A stretch of 64,000 nt of DNA from Meandrina meandrites (Eukaryota; Cnidaria; Anthozoa; Scleractinia; Meandrinidae), in contig OY855904.1 in the NCBI GenBank assembly GCA_963693305.1, positions 13,191,996 to 13,255,995 of the forward strand. The letters run 5' to 3'. The stretch's first letter is position 1. Every line of letters begins with the position of its first letter. This document shows, one piece after another, positions 17,417-27,183 of the stretch. The notes under the pieces are model-generated. The model had not been told where the DNA came from. It saw nothing but the letters and a program-made list of their open reading frames with translations, and made no database searches. The position numbers were made by a program, and so were the translations under genes.

Positions 17417-17935
17417 ATGGATTCTGCAACAAAATTCCGGCGGGATGAAATAGAAATGATAAAGAAAAATCTTGAAAACCAGTTGGCGCATTACTACCAA
17501 ACCTCAGCCAAGTTTAAACGGTGGCACACGCGGTGTCAAACAGTATGTGCGTTAACAGGTGGAGTTGCTACCATTCTTACAGGCTCTGGGTTGGCCGCTT
17601 CTCTTTCTGTGGTTGGTGTTGTTGTTGGCGCCCCTTTAATCGCAACTGCCACCTTGTTTTCATTGGTGTCAACCTCCTCCATCGTCACCGTCAAATTTTT
17701 CCTGCGTAAAGCGAAAAAACACGAAAAAATACAAACTTTGGCTGAAGCTACGCTGAGCTCAATAAACTCTCTCATATCAACCGCTCTTGAAGATGGTAAA
17801 ATCACAGACAGTGAGTACCAAGATATTATCAAAAAGTACAACAGCTTTACTACTGCAAAGACAAAACTGCGTTTTTCAAACCACACTGACGGCGGGGTAA
17901 AGGTTAACAGAACATCAAAGACAACTTCTGTTTAA
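17417..17935 (+). CDS. Two-helix membrane protein, function unknown
   Basis: A 172-residue protein. A charged N-terminal helix (about 1-40) precedes a hydrophobic block at about 43-95 that is long enough for two membrane helices with a short Gly/Pro turn (VVGAPL). A basic segment (RKAKKHEKI) and a C-terminal helical region follow. The layout resembles SLATT-like and other two-helix effector proteins, but I see no signature that settles it. It could be a holin-like, membrane-remodelling or virion membrane protein. Four bases of its end overlap the end of the opposing gene at 17932, so the two converge. Confidence 0.7.
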   Translation: MDSATKFRRDEIEMIKKNLENQLAHYYQTSAKFKRWHTRCQTVCALTGGVATILTGSGLAASLSVVGVVVGAPLIATATLFSLVSTSSIVTVKFFLRKAKKHEKIQTLAEATLSSINSLISTALEDGKITDSEYQDIIKKYNSFTTAKTKLRFSNHTDGGVKVNRTSKTTSV

Positions 17936-18468
17936 TCGTGGGAACCCGGATACCTGTAATAAATAATTTGTTTTAACATTTCTTCTCTCCACCATTTGTT
18001 GAAACTTTTTTCAGCTTTATTTCTGGTTTGCACCATCTTCGGCAATCTTTTCGCGAGCTTTCCCAGTATTGCATTTTTCGCCGGCCAATCTCTTGTTGAG
18101 ACCTTTTGAAAATAGTTGTATAAAAAACAAACGTAGTTACACGACCCGGGGTAGCAACTCAGTTGCTGATGCCGCTTGAATTGGTGAATGACATTACCCA
18201 AAAAGGTCAGCTCCATATTGTCGCCAACCTGATCTACAGAAATGCCGGTTTTTTTTAGTACCGCAAGTAAATACCATAATTTGAGGTGGTGTCTCATCTC
18301 TTCATGGGGCTCATCCGGCAGTGGGGGTTCCCATGAGTAAAAGTCAAGCTTGATTTCCGGTTTGATTTCTTTTATTTTCGCTTCCTGCTCTTCCACCCAC
18401 ATTTCGTCAAGCTCTTGGAGGCTTTGTTGTCCTCCGAACCTCTTTGGAAAAGGGAAATCGAAACTCAT
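17932..18468 (-). CDS. Polinton hypothetical protein
   Basis: A 178-residue soluble, mainly helical frame on the minus strand. It starts MSFDFPFPKRFGG and has an acidic head (LDEMWVEEQEAKIKE), a Pro-rich turn and a C-terminal half with several Trp and Cys residues (CYPGSCNYVC). No family recognised. It converges on the membrane protein gene (4-base overlap) and diverges from the integrase, sharing the 39-base spacer that holds TATATAT. One copy of the element's 18-bp motif (18148-18165) lies inside it. It may be an early regulatory gene because of its place beside the integrase; that is a guess. Confidence 0.65.
   Translation of the reverse strand: MSFDFPFPKRFGGQQSLQELDEMWVEEQEAKIKEIKPEIKLDFYSWEPPLPDEPHEEMRHHLKLWYLLAVLKKTGISVDQVGDNMELTFLGNVIHQFKRHQQLSCYPGSCNYVCFLYNYFQKVSTRDWPAKNAILGKLAKRLPKMVQTRNKAEKSFNKWWREEMLKQIIYYRYPGSHD
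18148..18165 (+). repeat. 18-bp dispersed motif, copy 3
   Basis: GGGGTAGCAACTCAGTTG, inside the minus-strand gene at 17932-18468. The palindrome AGCAACTCAGTTGCT spans 18153-18167. It is about 4.6 kb from the other two copies. Confidence 0.7.
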
Positions 18469-18479
18469 TTTGTTGTCAT

Positions 18480-18487
18480 GTATATAT
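18480..18487. promoter_or_regulatory. Shared TATATAT motif between divergent genes
   Basis: The motif sits in the 39-base gap between the hypothetical gene (minus) and the integrase (plus, ATG 18508), about 11 and 20 bases from the two starts. Confidence 0.5.
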
Positions 18488-18507
18488 GATCGCGCATAAT
18501 TATTTAA

Positions 18508-19509
18508 ATGGATAAAAAATTGGAGCGGCGTTATTACAGCCCGCAGGGTTACTGGAAAGGTATCTCTGCCATTAAAAAATTAGCGGTCGCTGCAAAGGTT
18601 CCTGAAGTTATTGCCAAAGAATGGTTGTTCAAACAAGCGCTCTGGCAGATTTACCTCCCCGCACCGCGCTACATTCCTCGCCTAAAATTCGACGTGCCTT
18701 CACCCAACAAAGTGCATCAGGCAGATCTTCTTTTTCTGCCACATGACACAGTGAATAGAAACTCAGCTGCTAAAACTTACAAATACGCGCTTACCGTTGT
18801 TGACATTGCCAGCAGATTCAAAGAAGCTCAGCCTTTAACTTCTAAAAACTCTGATGAGGTTGCCAAAGCTTTTAAGACAATTTATACACGTGGACCTTTG
18901 AAATGGCCTCAACTGTTGCAGGTTGATCCTGGGCGTGAATTTATGGGCGCTGTTACGAAAGAAATGGAAAATCACAAAACTTCGATCAGACGTGGGCACC
19001 CTGAAATACATAGAGATCAAGCTATCGTCGAACGTTTCAATCGCACCTTGGCTGAGCGTTTGTTTGGCCACCAGTACGCAGTTGAAATGCGTTCGCCTGA
19101 GGGTCAGCGATCTACAGAGTGGGTAAAAAGGCTTCCCAAAGTTGTTTCTGCTCTGAACAACCAAGTCACTCGATTGATTGGTATGAAACCTGCTGCCGCA
19201 ATCAAGAAAAAACATGTTTATGCGGAGCCATCAACCAAATATTTGAGACCCGTTGGTTTGAACGAAAAAAAGCTCCCCTCCATCGTTATGGTTCGGTATT
19301 TGTACGAACCTGGTGAGCTTGAAGGTGGGACAAAAAGAGCCACTGATCCAATCTGGTCCTTGGATGTCTTTAACCTTGAACGTTCTTTTACCAAACCTGA
19401 TCAGCCCGTTCTCTACTATTTGCGCGGTGGTCCTAAGCGTGGTTTTGTACGTGAAGAACTGCTTGTTGTACCGCCGAATACACAATTACCTCCCACTAAC
19501 GTCACCTAG
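18508..19509 (+). CDS. Retroviral-type integrase (Polinton INT)
   Basis: A 333-residue DDE integrase that inserts the element. Catalytic residues are Asp73 (QADLLF), Asp140 (QVDPGREF) and Glu175 (AIVERFNRTL), the last 35 positions after the second Asp, as in retroviral integrases. The N-terminal ~60 residues are basic and helical. The C-terminal part, with WSLDVFNLERSF and a VLYYLRGGPKRGFVREELLV segment, has the form of an SH3/chromo-type DNA-binding barrel. Length is normal and the frame is intact. The stop at 19509 lies ten bases from the end of the converging polymerase gene. It is preceded by the shared TATATAT motif. Confidence 0.97.
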   Translation: MDKKLERRYYSPQGYWKGISAIKKLAVAAKVPEVIAKEWLFKQALWQIYLPAPRYIPRLKFDVPSPNKVHQADLLFLPHDTVNRNSAAKTYKYALTVVDIASRFKEAQPLTSKNSDEVAKAFKTIYTRGPLKWPQLLQVDPGREFMGAVTKEMENHKTSIRRGHPEIHRDQAIVERFNRTLAERLFGHQYAVEMRSPEGQRSTEWVKRLPKVVSALNNQVTRLIGMKPAAAIKKKHVYAEPSTKYLRPVGLNEKKLPSIVMVRYLYEPGELEGGTKRATDPIWSLDVFNLERSFTKPDQPVLYYLRGGPKRGFVREELLVVPPNTQLPPTNVT

Positions 19510-19519
19510 GGTGACCCGC

Positions 19520-22500
19520 TTATTCATGATACTCTATTGGTTCTGTATGTATTCCGTCAGGCAGTACCCAACGTTTGTCGTAATACGCGCTCAACCCCAG
19601 CTTTTCTTGCTCGTATGTTACCATATTCCCGTCTCGCATTCTGAAACCCCTGTTTGTTGCCATGTCTTTGCTTCCTCCCAATGCTGCTTTGAAACGTTGC
19701 CAGTTTATTTCGTTTTGCCTCTTCGACATCCCCTTTGAGCTGAGCTTTTTCTTCACCTCTTGTTTGTCTGTTTGATGTTCTGTGTAGTAACATTTGGAGC
19801 ACAGCGCGATCATCCGCTCCCCCTCGAATTCTTTTTTGAACAGTCCTGGTGTTCTTCCGCTCCACTTATCCCATGCCAGCCAGTTCTTTTTTTCCTGTTC
19901 AAATTCCGCTTTCATCTCCGGCTTCACTATCTCTTCTAACGTTTTTCCCGCGATCGCCAGATAGTTGCTGTCCGTGTCCATCTGGATCAGCTCGAAATCT
20001 TTCCTGTCCAAGTACCTGTCCAGGAAGTCGTAATAGAATTGCAACATTCTCAACTTTGCCAGCTGATATACCGCGATTCCGATTTGAAACGGTCTTCTGA
20101 TTGTTATCCGCGGCTTCCGGCTTTCTAATTCATACGCCTGCCCTATCTCATCCAGATCTGAAAAGAATGCGCTTCTCAATGCCCGGTCTACCACTTTCTC
20201 ATCCTTTGTGTAGATTACATTTGTTTGTCGCTCTAGCGCTTCGATCAGCTTCCCATACCCGCTGTTTCCCAGCAGTTTGAATATGTCCGCCAGCAGCGCT
20301 TTGCTTTTGTCCACATCCCCCGTTCGCCGCGCTTTTGTGACTTCTTTCACGAACCATTCGAAGATCTTTTTCGGTTTGTAATCGATTGTCCGATACACCC
20401 TTTTGATTATTGCCCCGTGGTTTATGTACCACTGCAGTAGCGGCTCGTACAGCAATATCTTCTCCGCTGACAATGTTCCCAGCAGCTTTTTGTTGCTTTC
20501 CACCACTTTTCTCCCTGTTGCTTTCAGATATTCTTTCATGTGCTCTGGCACCACATTGGCCGGTACCTCTTTTTTGTGAAAGAATGGACACATCTCTTCA
20601 AACTTTTGATGCAGATGCTCCGGGATTTCTATGTCCACTTCCGCGTATCCGAACCAGCTTTTTTCTTTCATTCTTTGCGTGAAGTCTGCCGCTTCTTGCG
20701 CTAATTGCCAGCCATCTACGCCATCTAAATAATTTGCCTGGTCTGGATTGTTTGTTTGATGCTCTCTTGAATAGGCTGTGTAGTGCACCACTTTTTCTTT
20801 TCCGCAGGGCATATAGTTCAGCATGGTTGATAGATACAGCGCGTTGGCGTCGTACCCCTGGATGTTTTCACACAGTTTGCTGTCTGGGTATTGATGCGAC
20901 CTTATCCCCGTTTTGCCCGCCTCATGGTATCTTGTGAAAACCAGACTTGGTCCGCCTACCACCGCCCCTTTTAACATCTCATACGCTTCTTTACGTGGGG
21001 CGTAGAGTTCCGCTTTGCGCTCTATTGCCCCTTTTAAAAGATAGTGCAAACTCACCCCTGGTATGCTTACCGCGTCTTTCAGTATGTCTATCCCCTTTTC
21101 TATGTAGAACGCTTTCATTTTTTCCAGCGCTTCAAGCCCGGGTGCCACATCCAGATTGTTATAGTATTCCAGCCAGTCTTTGAACGTTTTCATCCCTTTT
21201 TCTTTGAACGTCTGTTTGCAGGCTTCCCATTGTTTTCGCGTCAGCACATACTCTTTTTTCAACTTTGAGTACCAATGCTCGTATTCCGGCAAGCCCTCGT
21301 AATCCAGCTTTTCTTCGCGGTCGAACCATTCGTATGGCAGCCACGATTTTGTTGCCTTGCAGTCGTACGCCTTTACCCATCTTTCGTAGCTCGTTCCTGG
21401 GCCTAAGTAGTTTATTATGTCCAGAAATCGCAATCTGTCTGTGAGTAAGAACATTATTTTGCTGCCGTTTTTCGCCACTCTCACTTTGTTTGCCGTGTCC
21501 GCCAGCTCTTTCGCGAAGTGGTTTTTGATTAAATTGAGATCGTATGTCCCCGAGTTGAAGCCCAGTGTTGGAACCTGGTCGCACCATTCTTCTATCTTTT
21601 TTCTTTGGTCTTTGGGGATCAGGTTCACATCTGGTGGCATGAATTCTTCTCTCACTTTTGCTCTTATGTTTTTCTCCCTTCTCCCCAGCTCTTTCATGAA
21701 CTTTTGAACTAACACTCTGGGGTTTCTTTCGCAGATGTGGGTAACTTTCGGCACTTTTTTCACCTTTGTCTCTTTTTTCCCATCTTTTGTTTCTACGATT
21801 TCTATGGTTTCTGTTGTTTCAAGAGTGTCACCGATGCTAACTGAAACCGGTATATGCTTGTTTTCAATCGTCAGATGTTTTGTTGGCTCCTTTCGTTGAT
21901 TTCCATCTCCGTACGCCTCAAAATCGTACAGAATTGCGTGTGGATACGCTTTTGTCCGGGGTTTTGGCAGCTCTTCACCGTGTTTGTCAGCTCCTCCTGG
22001 GACGAGCCATTGACATGACCAACATTCAATCACTTTGTATCCCACCTTTCGCAGATGGGCTGTGCGCCTTTTTGTGGCTTGGTAGAGCTCTTCTACTGTC
22101 TTGCCACCGTGTTCGATTATTTGTTCTCGATTTGGATAACACTTTGGGCATCCGTGCCAACGACAGCCATGATACTGAAAAACCACTTTTTTCTCGTCGT
22201 TGTACCCGTCTACCGGCCTTTTCTCTATCCAGCGTTCTCCCCCGTGCCCCGACATTGCATGCACTATTTTGAATTGCCAGTTTTTCTCCACGTACCTCAG
22301 CCACTGGATTGATTCTTTTGAGGCTTGGTGTTTTGGATAGAACGCTTTCTGGTACGCTGTCTGCGGCGCTTCGACTTTTTCTCCCGGACAGTCTATTACC
22401 GTTTTGCCTTGGGCGCATCTTTCCGCGTGACGTTGGAGATTGCATGCCTTTGTGAATCTTGCGTGACAGTGGTTGCATTCATACGATTTGGCCAACTTCG

Positions 22501-23638
22501 TGATGTCTTTTATCAGGAACGCGTGATCTCCATAAAGCCCTATTGTCATTACGTTTTTGATCTGTTGTGCGGGGTTTCTCATGAGATGCCAAACTATTCT
22601 GGGGCTCGTTTCTATACCGAATTCGATTTCATCCGCGTTTGCTAGCTCTGGCGTGTAAACCCTTATCCCCAGCCAATCTGCTAAAACCTTTCCCTTGTTC
22701 AGGTGCATTTCCACCTTTTCCAGTTCATCTAATGACGTTTTCTCCCAAGTTGATGGCATATTTCGGAGTTTGTAGAAACTCTTGGCAAGATCTCGTGCTG
22801 CTTCTGTGCTGCGATCCGGTCTTGCTCCTCTGTGCACGGCTATACAGCGCCATAGACACAGGTTATCTCTATACGTGTCCAGCGTCACCATTGCTTGTTT
22901 TCTCCCCGCGTTTGCAAGGTTTCGTAGCCAGTTTGGTAAAGGTCCTGTTCCCATCAATGGTTGACGGTCCATAACGACCTTTACATCGACGCTTAAATGG
23001 GACTCAATAACCCACTTTGTATCTGGTCTTTCAATGTTATCCGATTCTAGACGCGCCGCCTCCATTTCCCTTATCCAATTCTCCGCGGCTGCGTAAGTTT
23101 TCATCCAGGGGGAGCCTTTATTTTGGTAGTAAATAAGCGTGGTCCCGTCTTCGATGTTTTTTAACATATACGTATAGACGTGCCTCATGTAAAATGATGT
23201 TCCCACGTTCTCCCTTATCTTTTCCATAAACCTTGGTGTGAGGTCTTTATTTAGCCCCGCTACGTTACGCCACCTCTTGTAACGTCTCCCGCTTGTCTCT
23301 TCTACCCCCGCGTATTCCCTGTCTTCGTAAAAATTCAGAATGAAATTCTGGTAATCTGTCACATTTCTTATGTTATTCGGTGGAATGGGGTCAAATTGTC
23401 TCAGATAAGGTCTTTTGTTCCTATTTCTCGGTGGTGGGATTGGACTGTAAGGTTTTGGTTTAAGCGGGGCTTTTAATTTTTTATTTACACCTTCTGGGAT
23501 TGGTTCTTCCAGCAGAGTATTTATTTTTCTTTGAATTGTGGGCGAATATTCTGCAATAAATTTTGATAAAAACCGCAAATCTTCGGGATCAAGATTTGCA
23601 AGCTCTTCATCCAATGATCTGAGGTCTATGCTGTCCAT
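19520..23638 (-). CDS. Protein-primed family B DNA polymerase
   Basis: A 1372-residue replicative polymerase, the largest gene. Exonuclease motifs: YDFEAYGDG (about 570), NSGTYDLN and YNNLD. Polymerase motifs: YDANALYLS (about 928), KLLGNSGYGK (about 1123) and MDTDSNY (about 1218). The long N-terminal part adds three pieces: DNLCLWRCIA (about 257), which resembles an OTU-type protease start; a C2H2 finger (about 386-405); and YHGCRWHGCPKC (about 490), an endonuclease-like motif known from Polinton polymerases. Protein priming at the terminal repeats is the family mechanism. The frame is open throughout, the start is next to TATATAATA at 23641, and the gene occupies a quarter of the element. 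Confidence 0.96.
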   Translation of the reverse strand: MDSIDLRSLDEELANLDPEDLRFLSKFIAEYSPTIQRKINTLLEEPIPEGVNKKLKAPLKPKPYSPIPPPRNRNKRPYLRQFDPIPPNNIRNVTDYQNFILNFYEDREYAGVEETSGRRYKRWRNVAGLNKDLTPRFMEKIRENVGTSFYMRHVYTYMLKNIEDGTTLIYYQNKGSPWMKTYAAAENWIREMEAARLESDNIERPDTKWVIESHLSVDVKVVMDRQPLMGTGPLPNWLRNLANAGRKQAMVTLDTYRDNLCLWRCIAVHRGARPDRSTEAARDLAKSFYKLRNMPSTWEKTSLDELEKVEMHLNKGKVLADWLGIRVYTPELANADEIEFGIETSPRIVWHLMRNPAQQIKNVMTIGLYGDHAFLIKDITKLAKSYECNHCHARFTKACNLQRHAERCAQGKTVIDCPGEKVEAPQTAYQKAFYPKHQASKESIQWLRYVEKNWQFKIVHAMSGHGGERWIEKRPVDGYNDEKKVVFQYHGCRWHGCPKCYPNREQIIEHGGKTVEELYQATKRRTAHLRKVGYKVIECWSCQWLVPGGADKHGEELPKPRTKAYPHAILYDFEAYGDGNQRKEPTKHLTIENKHIPVSVSIGDTLETTETIEIVETKDGKKETKVKKVPKVTHICERNPRVLVQKFMKELGRREKNIRAKVREEFMPPDVNLIPKDQRKKIEEWCDQVPTLGFNSGTYDLNLIKNHFAKELADTANKVRVAKNGSKIMFLLTDRLRFLDIINYLGPGTSYERWVKAYDCKATKSWLPYEWFDREEKLDYEGLPEYEHWYSKLKKEYVLTRKQWEACKQTFKEKGMKTFKDWLEYYNNLDVAPGLEALEKMKAFYIEKGIDILKDAVSIPGVSLHYLLKGAIERKAELYAPRKEAYEMLKGAVVGGPSLVFTRYHEAGKTGIRSHQYPDSKLCENIQGYDANALYLSTMLNYMPCGKEKVVHYTAYSREHQTNNPDQANYLDGVDGWQLAQEAADFTQRMKEKSWFGYAEVDIEIPEHLHQKFEEMCPFFHKKEVPANVVPEHMKEYLKATGRKVVESNKKLLGTLSAEKILLYEPLLQWYINHGAIIKRVYRTIDYKPKKIFEWFVKEVTKARRTGDVDKSKALLADIFKLLGNSGYGKLIEALERQTNVIYTKDEKVVDRALRSAFFSDLDEIGQAYELESRKPRITIRRPFQIGIAVYQLAKLRMLQFYYDFLDRYLDRKDFELIQMDTDSNYLAIAGKTLEEIVKPEMKAEFEQEKKNWLAWDKWSGRTPGLFKKEFEGERMIALCSKCYYTEHQTDKQEVKKKLSSKGMSKRQNEINWQRFKAALGGSKDMATNRGFRMRDGNMVTYEQEKLGLSAYYDKRWVLPDGIHTEPIEYHE

Positions 23639-23640
23639 CG

Positions 23641-23649
23641 TATATAATA
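23641..23649 (-). promoter_or_regulatory. TATATAATA motif before the polymerase gene
   Basis: Read on the minus strand it lies about three bases before the ATG at 23638 and 29 bases from the right terminal repeat. Confidence 0.5.
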
Positions 23650-23677
23650 GCGAAAAATATTTTTTAATTTTTATTAA

Positions 23678-23945
23678 TTGTTGTTACATGACTGTTGCGT
23701 TCCTCTAAATGGGCGCCCTTTTGTTCTTCTCTTCCAAGTAGTAATATCGGAGTCTGACTAAAACTATCGAGGGTGAACCTACCTAATTTCACCTCTTTTC
23801 TAAGGTTTACTCTAAGGATTTTCATCTTACCGAGCGAGCTTTGTGAGCGAGGTAAGATGAAAATCCTTAGAGTAAACCTTAGAAAAGAGGTGAAATTAGG
23901 TAGGTTCACCCGAGATGGTTTTAGTCAGACTCCGATATTACTACT
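23678..23945 (-). repeat. Polinton right terminal inverted repeat with internal hairpin
   Basis: Complement of 7467-7734 over all 268 bases compared. The hairpin palindrome here is 23737-23945. The open frames read through it are the palindrome again and are not genes. Confidence 0.95.
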
Positions 23946-23950
23946 GATGT
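23946..23950. repeat. Target-site duplication, right copy (GATGT)
   Basis: Matches 7462-7466 and directly follows the end of the right terminal repeat. Confidence 0.75.
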
Positions 23951-26900
23951 AGCCAGCAAGAAGCGCGGGAAAATGTGTGTGATGTGTGTGTTTGGTTCAA
24001 TACTTCTGATTGGTTGAGAAAATGGCGCGAGTTTTTAAACCAATCACCAAGCGGAGTAATGCAAAACCAAAGCAAATGCGAATTACTTTCGACACTCAAG
24101 TGAAAATAGTTCTGACGTTTGGCAGTGTGCTAGGTCAGTTACAAGAATCCTCAGAAACCAAGGGGAAAAATCGAAGTGATAAAATTGCAAATTCCTTTGG
24201 AGAAAGCCCGCAGTCAGTAGGCCCCACTCAGCTAAAGCGTTAATCTTGTTAATCCACACTCACGTATTTTTGTGGCAAACAGGCCCAAACAGGAAATCGT
24301 TTCTAATTCTTTTAAAGTTATTTATGTTTCTCAATAGTAATTTTAAGTACGACTCAGTCAGGTTATCAGAAAATGAGTGCGTGATTTAAATTTAGAACAC
24401 AATGTCTAGTCCTTGAGACCCTTTAGGACAACAACAGTAATAAATTTTCTACGTTCGAGGGTTGAACACATTAGAGAGATTAAGTATGACATTTGTTTTT
24501 CCCGCGAACAGCAAGAATTCCACTTCTGCCGTCACCCGTTTGGCGTTTGTACGCGGAAAAATTAATGAGCAGATTTGTGTTTGTCGTGAAAGTGTGATTT
24601 TTTTACCTATTTTTCTGAGAGATTTATTTTAGAATTCTATAAAAAGGTAACAAAATGAAAGGCAAGCTCACTTTTGCCGTTTCCCGGGTAACGCCATGGT
24701 TAATCTCTCTATTGAGCAAGAAAGACAAGAAACCAAGGAGGCCATCATCTTTCAATTTCTCCTATCTGATGATTAAATTGACATGCTACAAAAATGAGGA
24801 AACTCAAAAGCGTGTGGTCTTGTGACCTTGATCATAGCTATGCCTTGATGTACAAGCAAATTCTCGGAACTGACATGAAAAGGAATTTATTGTTACAAGT
24901 ATTGAGAATTTAGACTAAAAGTACAACAGCAGTTAAAAGGTATATTTCCTCCCCTCTTTTCGCCCGTTGTTCGACGATTTGCGATGGTGGTACTCACAAG
25001 CAAGATGTACGCGACAGATGGATGCAACAAGACATTTCGAGGACATGTTGCGGAAAATGGGAAATGTCAAACAAAGTGCTGCCACTTGAACTGTACCTTT
25101 GCGGTATTCGGTCTTCAATTTGTTTACCTTCCTTCACTGATTAATTTTACTTTCACCCCTCAAAAAGTGTCGACAACTGGCTTAGTTTCTAAACGATCGA
25201 AGCATTGTCGATTTTGCCGCCAAAGCGAAATACGAAAAAAAAAAAATAGAAAAGATGACCAAAACTTATGACGGTTTTAGGACTGGGAAATCAAAATTTA
25301 ACAAAGGAAAATAATAACACCAACAAGAAAAAATCATATTTTTGGCATCGGAGTTATAAAATCAATTTGAAAGCCGTTTAATCCTGAATTCTTGGGATTC
25401 TGACTCGTACAAAGTTCAAAGTTATTTTTATTTTGTCACTCGGGGCTGCGTTTGCCTACCTCGATAGATGATGTGGCTTTTCAACTTCGTGTGCGCGTTT
25501 CCTCCCCTGGTGCACGTGGTTTATTTATAGATCACGTCACTGCCACGAAAAAGTTCACGATAAAGACACAATTCAAACAATTTCGTGGGTGATTGTTTTT
25601 TTTTATTATTATTAAAATACCTGAAGCGCGCGACAGTTCAACACTGAAAGTAGCAATCACGTGTTTTGTTTTCTTACTTTTAGTGACTTCCTTGTCACGC
25701 GAACAAAGTTCTGCCGGCACGTGTTAAACAAGTGATATATCCTGCTTTTTCATTATATTGAGGATGGCGATAATATTTTGTTATGTCTCTGATCTATCGT
25801 CTTTCGATTTCCCTGGGTTTGGCGTAAAGCCTGCAATTTCTTATCTACAAGGTCAGGAGTTCGTGTAGGTTCTAATCCGCGAGGAGGTAGAATCTTTCGA
25901 CAGTAAAAAGAGGAATCTTTCGACAGCCGAATCCCAACCTCAATAGTCTTATTTACAATAATTCCAAATCGACAATAAAAAGTTATGCTTTCCAATGCCT
26001 TTATCAGTTGCTTAAATTGATAACGAGTGCGCTAAGAAACAATAAGAAGATAAACTTTTTCTAACAACCGGGGATTAATTTGCTAAAAGCATGACAACTG
26101 CCCAGTTTTATGTAGTCACAACACTGTGGTAATGACCTTGATATTGTGAAAATACACCTAGGTGGGGCTTGTATTGTAAATCACATCTGTCAATTGTTAT
26201 CAACTTGTAATTACCTAATTATTACATTAAATATCCCTTTCTTTGATTTTACCGCCAAGGTTGCAAGCGCAAGAAAACTTTCCAACAAAAACAACAAAAA
26301 TGCAAAAAAAAAAAACGCGCGTGCGATCAAGTGAATGGAATCGAGGTGCGATTTTGTCGCACCGTGCTCGCATGGCACCAGTTACTTTCATCAACTGAAG
26401 GAAGTCAAAGCTGGAGCCTGGGGAATTATGTTTCGGTAATTCTTGACAGACTCTTTCGCAAAGACTATAAGAAAGTCGCTTTAGTGATTTGTTGAAGATA
26501 AGGCGTTGTCTAGACTTATAAGATCTACAAATAAAATAAGTCAAGTGACTTTAGCCGTCTGTTCTCAAAGCAGATAAGGCTAAACTCCAGTGATATTTTT
26601 ACATTGATGTACTCAGGCTGTCATGGAGGTATTACAGAACAATGGAAAATTCTTTTGGTGGTAAAAAACAGCAAACAATCTGTTTGTATAGCACATTTCA
26701 ATTGGCATACAAAAATGTGCGAAATTACAAAATGACGCGCCCTAAAACATCGCGAGGTGGAGTACGTGAAGGATTTCCGTTTCCTGCGGGTTTGCCACTG
26801 TCAATCAAAATACCTACTGCATTTTCTCAAACGTCGAGCCGAAAAAAATTGACTTGACAACGTATTTGAAGCTAGCGCTTTAGCGGTCAAGATCATTCCA

Positions 26901-27183
26901 ATTTCGCCCATAAATCGCTCAATTCCGCTGAGTCGTCGCTTCAATAGTGACGCGCTTACGTGTGCATCTGTTAATTAGGCGCATCACAGAAAATCATTTG
27001 TGATATGATCTGACAAATGGTTTAATTTACAATCAACAGAAACAATATCTATCTGTTTACCTCATCGCTTGGAGAGAGCTACGGGGCATAAAGGTCGTGT
27101 TTAGTCATCTTGAAAAAACGCGAACAAAAGGGAAAGACAATCGACAAGAGCGCAGAAGATTTGTTTGACATCAAGCTTTGAAA
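23951..27183. other. Intergenic region before the pappalysin gene
   Basis: No coding frame is convincing. The first ~200 bases, with GCGCGGGAAAA and a TGATTGGTTGAG block, look like part of a dispersed repeat, since similar GCGCGGGAAAA and GATTGGTCGAAA pieces recur near 40305. A 14-base repeat GAATCTTTCGACAG occurs twice near 25890-25925. The last few hundred bases should hold the promoter of the gene that starts at 27184; I saw no clear TATA box. Confidence 0.5.

Larger units (their letters stand above)
7467..23945. mobile_element. Complete Polinton/Maverick (adintovirus-like) element
   Basis: The 16,479-bp element is bounded by 268-bp inverted repeats starting AGTAGTAATATC and flanked by GATGT. 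It carries the full family set: polymerase B, integrase, A32-type ATPase, adenain-like protease, double-jelly-roll major capsid and minor capsid proteins, plus about ten accessory genes on both strands. I saw no internal stop in any core frame. Together with the matching terminal repeats this suggests a recent insertion. The combination of integrase, protein-primed polymerase and capsid genes defines the group and implies a virus able to form particles; that it still does so is inference. Confidence 0.97.

Noticed and set aside
20199..22478. Several 80-150 codon frames opposite or overlapping the polymerase gene
   Set aside because: Shadows of a long GC-richer gene; none has a family motif or promoter motif.
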